Shown here one piece after another: positions 16,040 through 23,631 of a stretch of DNA of 44,896 bases. Position 1 is the first letter of the stretch. The number at the start of each line of letters is the position of its first letter. This stretch comes from Planctomycetaceae bacterium (GTDB lineage: Bacteria > Planctomycetota > Planctomycetia > Planctomycetales > Planctomycetaceae). Under the pieces are notes generated by a model. The model was not told the DNA's origin. It was given only the letters and a program-made list of their open reading frames with translations, and did no database searches. The position numbers were made by a program, and so were the translations under genes. Location: assembly GCA_021732995.1 (NCBI GenBank), contig JAKFWA010000064.1, positions 1-44,896 on the forward strand, read 5' to 3'.

Positions 16040-18094
16040 CTATTGGCCATCCCAAGTGAACCGTTTTTGGTCGGTGGCGACGGACTTGGTTCTCGCCTTC
16101 TTGCGTTGAGGTGATGCGGACGCTGGCGCGAGCATGTGCTGGATGGCGTCTCGGATGCCACTGGTGCGGCGGATCTCGCGCTGGATGGCGCCGCGCAAGA
16201 CGTCTTCTCGGGCTGCGAGGCAAAGGAATCCCGCGCGGCCAGACGGTGCGTTGGCTTCGTCTTTGACGCGCGTCACTGCCGTGTAGAGCAACTCGCGCGA
16301 CAGGATGGGGGAATCGAACTCCGGCAGCACGACGAACACATTGCGGAACTCGGAACCTTGGCTCTTGTGAATCGTCATCGCCCAGCAGTCGCGTGTCGCG
16401 GGGGCGAGCGCTGCCGGGATGAGTCGGCACGTTCCGGGCGAAGCCGGGTCATCAAACAGCAGTTCCAGTCCCTGACCTGAGGAGCCGGGCACGACGACTC
16501 CGACATCGCCATTGAAGAGGTTTTGCTGGTAGTTGTTCTCCGTGACGATGACGGCCTGACCGGGATAGTGTTGAGGTCGCGCATGCAGCAGTCCTGCCGC
16601 GTCCAGCGCGTGCACCAGTCGCTGATTGAGAGCTCGCTCACCAGACGGACCTTCCCGATGCGCGCACAGCACGCGAGTCGCAGCGAGGGCCGACAAGATG
16701 GCTGCCTGCTGCCCGGGCTGCCGTCGAAGCAACTCCAGATACTCGCGATACTGCGACGCGGCTCGTTCGACGACACCCTGCAGCGCGGCGTTCGTGTTGG
16801 GCTGAGGAAGCCACAACAGGCGATTCGGGTCCGCCGATCTCAGCAGATCGACGGCGCCGTCCGCATCGCCAGCTCGGATGGCCGCGGCCAGCTTTCCGAA
16901 GATGGATTCTGATGAAAAGCGGTGACTGAACCTCAGCACGGAAATGGCGGCCTGATGTTGAGAGTCTTGCGCGGGCTTGGTCGTTGATTTACGCCGAGGT
17001 GTCTTCGCTGGGTTGAGATCGAGCCCTGTGCGGGTGAGCATGATGTCCCGTCGTGTGGACAGCGCCGCATCGTCTTCCGGTCCGGCCAGATCGCTGAGCA
17101 CACCACCCGCTTCGACTGATGCCAGTTGATCGCGATCCCCCATCAGTACGAGTTGTGTCTCCGGGCGGACGGCGTCGAAGAGATGCCACATCAGTCCGAT
17201 GTCGACCATCGACGCTTCATCTACCAGCACGATGTCTGCATCGAGTGGCCGCTGCGCATTGTGGCGGAACGGGCCTCCGCGTTCCGGAGGAAGGGGAGTC
17301 CAGCCGAGCACTCTGTGAATCGTGCCCGCCGTGATGGTCTTCAAGGCACCGCGAATGGTCTGATCGACTGGCAGTTTCTCCGCTGCGCGGCTGAGGGATT
17401 CATTCAGCCGCTGTGCGGCCTTGCCGGTTGGTGCCATCAGGAGCACTCGCAAACCAGTCGCTGCATCGCCTTGCAATAATCTCAATGCCAGCAGCTTGGC
17501 GACGGTCGTCGTCTTGCCGGTGCCGGGTCCGCCAGTGATGACCGCGAAGCGTTGATCGACCGCGTTCGCTGCCGCCAGACACTGGTCTCGTTGTGAGCTG
17601 TCTGCCTTGTTCGGAAACAAGGCGTTGATGTCCGCCGCAAGTTGCGCCTCATCGAATGCCAGTGGAGGCGATTGCAGGCGAGCTGCGATCATCGACGCCA
17701 GTCGCTGTTGATAGAACCAGTAGCGGGCGAGGTAAACCCGTTGATGAGCCGGCTCAAACACCAACGGCTGATTAGCTTTCGCCTGCCGGTCGTCAATTGG
17801 TCGAGATTCAACTAATCGGCTGCGTTCCAATTCGCGACACCACGAATCGAGCTGCGGCCAATCGGGATAGCGGATCGGTGTAAAGCCTTCGTTTTCGATC
17901 ATGAAGGCGATGTCACCGGCACGCGCCAAATCGAGGCACACGTGTCCGCGCGCCAGTTGTTCGCTGACCACTGCCGCCGCCAGTTGGAACGACGGCGTCG
18001 CTTGCGGGTCCAGCCGCTGCAGCATGTCCACGAAAGCCAGATGAATCGGCTCGAGGACTCGATCGTCGGCCAGTTGCTGAAATGTGAGTGCCAT
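16040..18094 (-). CDS. recD: Exodeoxyribonuclease V alpha subunit, RecD helicase
   Basis: A 684-residue superfamily 1 DNA helicase, the 5'-3' motor of RecBCD double-strand-break processing. The N-terminal 130 residues (FQLAAAVVSEQLARGHVCLDLA) match the RecD1-type domain that contacts RecC. The motor shows Walker A GGPGTGKTTTVAKLL (about 190), Walker B LVDEASMVDIGLM (about 293), MGDRDQLASVEAGGVLSDL (motif III), and the UvrD-like end TIHKSQGSEFRNVFVVLP (about 578) with TAVTR. ATG 18094 starts MALTFQQL; a TTG at 18130 directly after the TAG of the upstream TPR gene would add 12 residues and would be translationally coupled. No recB or recC gene is in the window, although RecD1-type proteins normally need them. 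Confidence 0.92.
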   Translation of the reverse strand: MALTFQQLADDRVLEPIHLAFVDMLQRLDPQATPSFQLAAAVVSEQLARGHVCLDLARAGDIAFMIENEGFTPIRYPDWPQLDSWCRELERSRLVESRPIDDRQAKANQPLVFEPAHQRVYLARYWFYQQRLASMIAARLQSPPLAFDEAQLAADINALFPNKADSSQRDQCLAAANAVDQRFAVITGGPGTGKTTTVAKLLALRLLQGDAATGLRVLLMAPTGKAAQRLNESLSRAAEKLPVDQTIRGALKTITAGTIHRVLGWTPLPPERGGPFRHNAQRPLDADIVLVDEASMVDIGLMWHLFDAVRPETQLVLMGDRDQLASVEAGGVLSDLAGPEDDAALSTRRDIMLTRTGLDLNPAKTPRRKSTTKPAQDSQHQAAISVLRFSHRFSSESIFGKLAAAIRAGDADGAVDLLRSADPNRLLWLPQPNTNAALQGVVERAASQYREYLELLRRQPGQQAAILSALAATRVLCAHREGPSGERALNQRLVHALDAAGLLHARPQHYPGQAVIVTENNYQQNLFNGDVGVVVPGSSGQGLELLFDDPASPGTCRLIPAALAPATRDCWAMTIHKSQGSEFRNVFVVLPEFDSPILSRELLYTAVTRVKDEANAPSGRAGFLCLAAREDVLRGAIQREIRRTSGIRDAIQHMLAPASASPQRKKARTKSVATDQKRFTWDGQ

Positions 18095-18130
18095 GTCGCG
18101 GATGTTCCGGAGCTGCCGCACGCGGTGCAA

Positions 18131-19435
18131 CTACAGCGACTGAGCCTCAATGCGTTGGATCGCCAGTTGATGACGCTGAGCAAGCGAATCCAACCCTTCC
18201 TCGCGGTAGTACTTTTCGAGTGCCTGATGCGAGCCCAGATGGGCGGGGTCAACTTCCAGTACGGAACGCAGCCAACTGGCTCCGTCGTTGCGAAAACCGA
18301 GTTCCAGTAACTGCGAGCCGATTTCGAAACGCGTGTCGGCTCGACGCGGTTTGTCACGCGTCTGGTCCATCGCCAGCCGGACCTTGGCCATCGCGGCGTC
18401 CGCTTTTTCGACGAACGCCATGTGCTCGGCGGCTTCCGCCGTGTGGCCTTCAGCGCGCAGCACCAGCCCCATCAGATACCGGTAGTCGTAGTCGCGTTCC
18501 GTTTGACGCAGACGCTTTTCCAGCAAAGCTTTGGCTTCCGAATACTCCCGATTGGCGAAGTGGTAGCGGGCCTTTAACAGGTTGGCTTCGCGGTGCTGCG
18601 GATGCTGAGCGAGCAGTCGATCGAGGACCGGTAGAGCCGCTTTCTGGTCACCCATCTCGCTCAGGCAGGTGGCGTAGTGCAGCAGGTACTCTTCGCTGAC
18701 CGCGTAGCGGGATTCGATCTCCTTGAAGTACTCAACGGCCTGCTTGTAGTTGTGCTGACGGGTCAGCGCGATCGCCAGTCTCAGCCGGATGTCGTGGCGG
18801 GTGGGGTCCAGCTTCAGTGCCGCCTGAAAGGACTCCATGGCAATCGCGGAGTTTCCGAGCTGTTCCTCAATAAGCCCCCGTACGAACTTGGGCTGGGCGG
18901 CTTCGGGAAAGTCCTTCTCCCACACATCGAGCAGCCCGGCCGCATCGCCGAAGCGGTAATTCAACAGGAAGCCGTTGATGTACGCTTCGCACACGGACTG
19001 TAGCCCGACGCGTTGCTCAATCAGCAGCGATTTCAGGTGCTGTTCGACACGTGAAAGCTGGCCCCCTTGAGCGAGCATCAGGATTTCTTCTGTCCGCAGG
19101 TCGGCCTCTGCCGCACCGTATTTCTTTGCCAGCTCAAGTTTCGAGCGAGCCGCGTCGGACTGCCCCTGAAGCCGCTGCAACCGCGCCTTGTGTAAGCAGA
19201 GTTCTGCGGATCTCCAAGAGCTGATTTCCCACAGATTCAGCCAGAACGCAGCCTGATCCAAGCGATGCAGCTCGATGTTCGAAGCTGATTGCCGAGCCGC
19301 CAGGCTCATGACGACTTGCTGAGTCAGGAGCGCGATCAAGAGACAGATCACAACCCATCGGGCTGTTCGACGACGCGGTCTCTGAGGTCCGGATGGTGTC
19401 TGAGTCATGCTGTCTATCGCTGCCAATGTGCTCAT
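18131..19435 (-). CDS. Membrane-anchored TPR-repeat protein
   Basis: A 434-residue protein with an N-terminal basic stretch (RPRRRTARW) and one membrane segment (about 26-45), followed by about 380 residues of tetratricopeptide-type helices on the outer side of the membrane. Repeats include QPKFVRGLIEEQLGNSAIAM, AIALTRQHNYKQAVEYFKEI, EANLLKARYHFANREYSEAK and YLMGLVLRAEGHTAEAAEHM. TPR proteins act as binding scaffolds; no enzyme motif is present. The ATG at 19435 is chosen over a TTG at 19462 and an ATG at 19408, none with a convincing ribosome site. Its stop codon is directly before a possible TTG start of recD, so the two genes are very probably co-transcribed; a functional link is not otherwise suggested. 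Confidence 0.82.
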   Translation of the reverse strand: MSTLAAIDSMTQTPSGPQRPRRRTARWVVICLLIALLTQQVVMSLAARQSASNIELHRLDQAAFWLNLWEISSWRSAELCLHKARLQRLQGQSDAARSKLELAKKYGAAEADLRTEEILMLAQGGQLSRVEQHLKSLLIEQRVGLQSVCEAYINGFLLNYRFGDAAGLLDVWEKDFPEAAQPKFVRGLIEEQLGNSAIAMESFQAALKLDPTRHDIRLRLAIALTRQHNYKQAVEYFKEIESRYAVSEEYLLHYATCLSEMGDQKAALPVLDRLLAQHPQHREANLLKARYHFANREYSEAKALLEKRLRQTERDYDYRYLMGLVLRAEGHTAEAAEHMAFVEKADAAMAKVRLAMDQTRDKPRRADTRFEIGSQLLELGFRNDGASWLRSVLEVDPAHLGSHQALEKYYREEGLDSLAQRHQLAIQRIEAQSL

Positions 19436-19561
19436 ATGAACATCACGTAAAAGATCATTCAAAGGATGTTGATCTTTGGTTAAGACGAGGAGATCATCAC
19501 CTCACTAAGCATCGGGGCCAACTGAATACCGACTACATTCGCCTCAAGTGGAGCAGCACAA

Positions 19562-20542
19562 ATGATTCTACGGCGGCCAAAGGGCTTTACCCTGATTGAG
19601 TTGTTGGTGGTCATTGCGATTATCGCGGTGCTCGTCGCCCTGCTCCTGCCGGCCGTGCAGCAAGCACGTGAGGCTGCTCGGCGCAGTCAATGTAAGAACA
19701 ACCTCAAGCAATACGGCTTGGGGTTGGCAACCTATGAGGAGACTCATAAGCAGTTGCCCGGCGGCGGTAACAACTGGGCAGCCCCTCAGATCGGTTGGCA
19801 GGTGATGATTCTGCCTATGATGGATCAGGGGGCACTCTACCAGGATGCGGATATGAACGCCGGCGCGGCTTGGGACCGCTGCCTTGGTGGAAGTGTTCCA
19901 CCTTGTCCTGCCGGTGTTATTTACATTCGCCAGAAGAACACTCCCTACGCTCTCTGCCCCTCTGACAGCGGTCAGGGTACGGTCGACGGAAACTGGGCTC
20001 AGTCCAACTACACTGGCAGCTTGGGCTCGACACGCACGCCGTCAGCTGACGGAAACTGCAACCTGTTCTTGCAGCCAGGTGTCCACTATGAGCAGCCGCA
20101 AGGCGCTGCGGACCATGGCAATGACGTTGCTGGCGAGAATATCTCCGGCGCCTTTGGACGCATTAATGCTGGTTTTGGAGTGCAGGCATTTACCGACGGA
20201 ATGTCGAATACGATTCTGGTTGGCGAGATTATCCCGACGTGTAATGACCACGGCGGTGGCTGGTGGAACTATAACGGTATGGGTAATGCGCATGGATCAA
20301 CGTCAGTCCCGATTAATACCATGACGACTTGCCGCAACGAGCCGAATCCCGAATACCCCACATGTACTGCTCAAAGTAACTGGAATCTGTCGTGGGGATT
20401 CCGCAGTCGCCACGTTGGCGGGGCTCAGTTCCTGTTTGGTGACGGGGTAGTTCGATTCATGTCGCAGAACATCGACTATCAGACCTACCAGCGTTTGGGT
20501 GGTCGGCGAGATGGTAAAGTGTTGTCTCTGGATGGTTTCTAA
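19562..20542 (+). CDS. DUF1559 prepilin-like protein with type IV pilin N-terminus
   Basis: A 326-residue exported protein. The type III signal is RRPKG followed by FTLIELLVVIAIIAVLVALL: cleavage is expected after the glycine, with N-methylation of Phe by a prepilin peptidase. LLPAVQQAREAARRSQCKNNLKQ then continues the pilin helix as in the DUF1559 family. The C-terminal RHVGGAQFLFGDG fits the H-X9-DG motif typical of these proteins. GGAG eight bases before ATG 19562 sets the start. DUF1559 proteins are strongly multiplied in planctomycetes; pseudopilin-like surface or secretion roles are assumed but not proven. It is followed after 64 bp by the small lipoprotein gene that habitually accompanies this family, and both end at the terminator near 21100. 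Confidence 0.95.
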   Translation: MILRRPKGFTLIELLVVIAIIAVLVALLLPAVQQAREAARRSQCKNNLKQYGLGLATYEETHKQLPGGGNNWAAPQIGWQVMILPMMDQGALYQDADMNAGAAWDRCLGGSVPPCPAGVIYIRQKNTPYALCPSDSGQGTVDGNWAQSNYTGSLGSTRTPSADGNCNLFLQPGVHYEQPQGAADHGNDVAGENISGAFGRINAGFGVQAFTDGMSNTILVGEIIPTCNDHGGGWWNYNGMGNAHGSTSVPINTMTTCRNEPNPEYPTCTAQSNWNLSWGFRSRHVGGAQFLFGDGVVRFMSQNIDYQTYQRLGGRRDGKVLSLDGF

Positions 20543-20606
20543 AACCGTCAGATTCGGTTCTCAGAGTTAGTGTGTTGACAAACTACTGCCCTTGGGAGTT
20601 TCCTGA

Positions 20607-21068
20607 ATGCGTCGGTTAATCTGCTCTGCGATGTTACTTTCCTTGGTGGGTTGTGGCGGTGGAGTAGCCGACGCTCCAAAGCTCGCCGAAGTCAAGGGCA
20701 CAGTGACTTACAATGGTAATCCCGTCGCGGGGGCGAATGTCACCTTCATGGTTGAGAAGAAGCCCATTTCAGTCGGCACGACTGACGCCAGCGGTAAGTT
20801 CATGATGACCACCGGCGGTCGCAAAGGGGCGCCGGTTGGCTCCGCGAAGGTTGGCATTATCAAGGCAGCGAAGCAGGAATCCGCAGCAACTCCGGACATG
20901 AAGCCGGATGACATGCGGAAGATGCAGATGGAACAGATGGGCAAGAAGAAAGAGGCCGAAAAGCCGGAAATTCCTCTGAAGTATTCCAATCCGGCGACCA
21001 GCAACCTCACCGCCGAAGTTAGCGAGAACGCCGGCGCGAACGATTTCGTTTTCCCGCTGGTTGATTAG
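20607..21068 (+). CDS. Small lipoprotein with carboxypeptidase-regulatory-like (transthyretin-like) domain
   Basis: A 153-residue predicted lipoprotein. The signal MRRLICSAMLLSLVGC ends in lipobox LVGC. Residues about 28-90 (VKGTVTYNGNPVAGANVTFM ... TTDASGKFMMTT) form a small beta-sandwich of the carboxypeptidase-regulatory or CNA-B type. A Lys/Glu/Met-rich insert (DDMRKMQMEQMGKKKEAEKP) precedes the last strands (YSNPATSNLTAEVSENAGAND). GGGAG lies nine bases before the ATG. Such proteins regularly follow DUF1559 genes in planctomycetes; the pair probably works together at the cell surface, but the role is unknown. Confidence 0.88.
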   Translation: MRRLICSAMLLSLVGCGGGVADAPKLAEVKGTVTYNGNPVAGANVTFMVEKKPISVGTTDASGKFMMTTGGRKGAPVGSAKVGIIKAAKQESAATPDMKPDDMRKMQMEQMGKKKEAEKPEIPLKYSNPATSNLTAEVSENAGANDFVFPLVD

Positions 21069-21099
21069 CAAGCCATGAGGATTCTGGATCTCAGATCGC

Positions 21100-21126
21100 A
21101 AGGCCGGACAAAGTTTGTCCGGCCTT
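21100..21126 (+). terminator. Rho-independent terminator after the DUF1559 / lipoprotein pair
   Basis: A near-perfect palindrome of up to 13 bp, AAGGCCGGACAAA (21100-21112) and TTTGTCCGGCCTT (21114-21126). ACTCG and TTTT follow on the plus strand. It starts 31 bp after the stop codon at 21068 and lies in front of the convergent Hpt-receiver gene. The T-run is short and set back, so termination may be moderate. Confidence 0.75.
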
Positions 21127-21146
21127 ACTCGTTTTGAAGCCTGAGG

Positions 21147-22064
21147 CTACTTCCGGCTGCGCATGAGGGGGACCCAGCGATCGACTCGGCCCAAGGCGTC
21201 GTTCACCAGCTTGACGAGTTGGGTATAGTCCTGGCTCTTGGGCAGGAAATCGGCCGCTCCGGCTTCAAAGCTGTCGAGCACCGTGATGATGTTGGTGTGA
21301 CCGGTAAGCATCACCACCTGCACCATTGGACTGAGCGTTTTCAGTTTTCGCAGCAGTTCCACACCCGAAATGCCCGGCAGATTGATGTCACAGATGACGA
21401 CGGTGTAAAGGTTGCGACGCATCATCTGCAGAGCGTCTTCGGCGTTGATCGCCTCATCGACCGGGATGCCGGCCTTATTGAGTTGTCGGCTCGCGATTGC
21501 GACGACCGTTGGTTCGTCGTCCACGATCAGCACTCGGGCTCGCGCCGTATTGCTGGAAGCTTTGGCGACCGGACCGTCCTGATTTGACGACATCGCTTCA
21601 GCTTTAGCCAGAGCGACGGGGCTTGGTGAGGGCGTCAAGGGTATTGGCTGAGTACCGGATTCGAGCAAAGCTAACTGCGAGAGATGCGGTCCGACATCGA
21701 CCGAGTGCGAATCCTCGACGGACTCGATCATCTGCCGCAGGGTGTCGAGCGATGAGAGCAAGGTCGAGACAACTTGCTGTGTTGGTTCGATACGCGATTC
21801 GCGAACTTGGTCCAGGATGTTCTCCATCCCATGAGCCAATCGACCAATGTTTCTCAGGCCGATAAACCCGGACTCGCCTTTGATCGTGTGCGCTGCGCGG
21901 AAGATGCGATTGACGACATCCAGGCGCTCTTGGGGCGGGATGCGTTCGATGGCAACCAGATCGTTTTCGATCTGCTCCGTCAGTTCAGCCGCGTTGTTCA
22001 CAAACATCGCGATCATTTCCGGATCGTCTACGAACTCATCAATGCAGTCCGCTGGAGCGGTCAT
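21147..22064 (-). CDS. Hpt-receiver phosphorelay protein
   Basis: A 305-residue cytoplasmic protein with two signalling domains. Residues about 5-105 are a histidine phosphotransfer domain with the canonical AAHTIKGESGFIGL around the phospho-histidine. A Pro/Ser/Ala linker follows, then a receiver domain (about 173-295) with VDDEP, phospho-acceptor Asp in VVICDINLPGISG, TGH at the switch position, and PKSQDYT carrying the conserved Lys. ATG 22064 has AAGGA six bases upstream; the longer frame to 22127 would overlap the CheX-like gene. It starts 44 bp after that gene on the same strand, so the two are probably one operon, divergent from cheA. It could receive phosphate from CheA and either pass it on or serve as the output. 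No separate output domain is visible. Confidence 0.92.
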   Translation of the reverse strand: MTAPADCIDEFVDDPEMIAMFVNNAAELTEQIENDLVAIERIPPQERLDVVNRIFRAAHTIKGESGFIGLRNIGRLAHGMENILDQVRESRIEPTQQVVSTLLSSLDTLRQMIESVEDSHSVDVGPHLSQLALLESGTQPIPLTPSPSPVALAKAEAMSSNQDGPVAKASSNTARARVLIVDDEPTVVAIASRQLNKAGIPVDEAINAEDALQMMRRNLYTVVICDINLPGISGVELLRKLKTLSPMVQVVMLTGHTNIITVLDSFEAGAADFLPKSQDYTQLVKLVNDALGRVDRWVPLMRSRK

Positions 22065-22108
22065 GTGCTGTCCTTCGAGAAATCCTGATTGAGACGAGAT
22101 TGGGGAGT

Positions 22109-22621
22109 TCAGATCAAAACCGGACAATCGACTGCCGTGTCATCCACTTTGTGGACGAATCCGAACAGAACCTGGAATGGGCCGATGTCTGACTCAAAAT
22201 CAACGCACACCGGTTGGCAGTTGCGCGGGAACGAGATCTGCTGATCTTCGCCTTGCACGACCATCGGCACGCCGAGCACCAACTCGAACTCCGGCACCTT
22301 ATCTTTAGCACCGCCCGCGATGACGTTGGAGAATTCTCCCACGCTGTCGCATACAAGACGGTCTACCGCCGCGACTTCTACATCGACCATTCGCCGCACA
22401 ATGTTGAGCGCGGTCTCGACAGGCACACTCAGGCACATCGTGCCCACGATCTGGCCGTTCAGTCCCACAGCCGCGGTCACGGGGTGAAGCGGGGTGTCGG
22501 ATCGTCTTAGCCACACCTTCGACTGGCTGCATCGCACATCCATCATCAACGCAAAGGCATCGATCGTGGCTTCGACCAACGATGTCGCGATAGGCGTTGT
22601 TGCGGGTGCTGTCATCAACAC
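22109..22621 (-). CDS. CheX-like chemotaxis phosphatase-family protein
   Basis: A 170-residue cytoplasmic protein resembling the CheX branch of the CheC/CheX/FliY phospho-receiver phosphatases. The key segment DSVGEFSNVIAGGAKDKV contains the ExxN pair (Glu and Asn) that attacks phospho-aspartate in CheX and CheC, followed by the Gly-rich turn. The N-terminal part (TSLVEATIDAFALMMDVRC) matches the family's first helix. A GTG at 22621 has GAGGA at 7-base spacing and is the best start; the ATG at 22615 is 13 bases from that site, and a longer open frame to 22720 lacks support. Likely substrates are the receiver domains of the Hpt-receiver protein or of CheA, since no CheY is encoded nearby. It is first in the minus-strand pair, divergent from cheA. 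Confidence 0.82.
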   Translation of the reverse strand: MLMTAPATTPIATSLVEATIDAFALMMDVRCSQSKVWLRRSDTPLHPVTAAVGLNGQIVGTMCLSVPVETALNIVRRMVDVEVAAVDRLVCDSVGEFSNVIAGGAKDKVPEFELVLGVPMVVQGEDQQISFPRNCQPVCVDFESDIGPFQVLFGFVHKVDDTAVDCPVLI

Positions 22622-23631
22622 AATGAAGTCCTCAGCTTCTGACAACCGCTGACAGTACCACAGTGGCCCGGGTTCTCGCGGTGAATCAATTGATAGGTCT
22701 GGATCTGTTCGAGGCTTCAAAATTCCGGGTGGGAACCAGCAACCGACCAGTACCTATCCCGTACGACTCATGCAATCCGTACGAGTCTCGGTGGAACGAA
22801 CTGACATTTCAGTACAGCCCTTGCGTGCGGCGGACGTATGCCCGCCTTACGCGTTCTCAAGGCAGTTGCGTCGCAGACTTCTTAACGCAGCGGTGTTGCC
22901 TCCGTTGAGTGGCTCAGATGGCTCGTCAGGCGACATCACTGCGAAGCGTCACCCTTCGAACAGCGCGACTACGGCGAGAAATAGATCTCCCGGATGAGGC
23001 GACCTCGTTTCGTTCGGTGTCGCGAACACGCCTCGACAAATCCGGTCACTCGAATTCACTGCCGGACTACGCGAAGCAGAGTTCTGCGGGTCAGCGAAAA
23101 AAGCTGGCTGTCGCTAGTGTTTCTCCGATTCGATCCATTCTTACTATCACTAGTGAACCTAATTATATTTAATAGGCCGAGTGGCCGATGTTGTTCATAT
23201 GACCGTGGTGAGTGCCGTGGCGCGTATCTGCGAACGCACGAGCTAAGTCGTTGTTGACGGTTTGAAGCGTGCGTTTTGAGCATCCTTTCGCGCTGTATCG
23301 CACGGGCCTTTCAACTGTGAGAACAAGAATCTTGGCGCTCAGCCGCCTTCTACGATTTTGAAGTCAAGGTACTCTGATGGACTCCGGGCCTGGTGGTCGA
23401 AAGTGAATATCTCATTGAATAGTTGACCATCAGATCCTGAATCATCGACTCAGTTGCTCGTTTGAGTCCTTGAGTTCTGCGGCTCCTCAGTCGTCATGCC
23501 ACTCTCCGCAAGCAGCCTGGATCTCGGTAACTGGTGCCAGGTGAACAGGTCTTGGATGTTTGAGCGAATGGATTCGCGGCTACGAATCTCAGGCTGCCTG
23601 CGCGCAGCTCGCGATCAAGGATACTGCTGCA
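22622..23631. other. One-kilobase region between the divergent chemosensory transcripts, no gene recognised
   Basis: Short open frames on the plus strand (for example 22909-23172) are Arg/Ser-rich, lack ribosome sites and resemble no protein I know. Visible structure: an 8-base direct repeat CCGTACGA near 22757 and 22778; an AT-rich patch near 23150-23175; and a 7-bp inverted repeat CTGATGG / CCATCAG at 23374-23380 and 23427-23433. The control regions of both chemosensory transcripts must lie here. The last 72 bp could instead be coding if cheA starts at the TTG at 23560. Confidence 0.5.

Noticed and set aside
19450-19503. Two dyads between the TPR and DUF1559 genes (AAAGATC/GATCTTT and an imperfect GAGG..CCTC palindrome)
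   Set aside because: Short, imperfect or widely spaced; expected by chance at this length, so not called as operators.
22909-23172. An 87-codon plus-strand frame in the che intergenic region
   Set aside because: Arg/Ser/Thr-rich, without a ribosome site, and overlapped by equally good frames; typical of random open frames.
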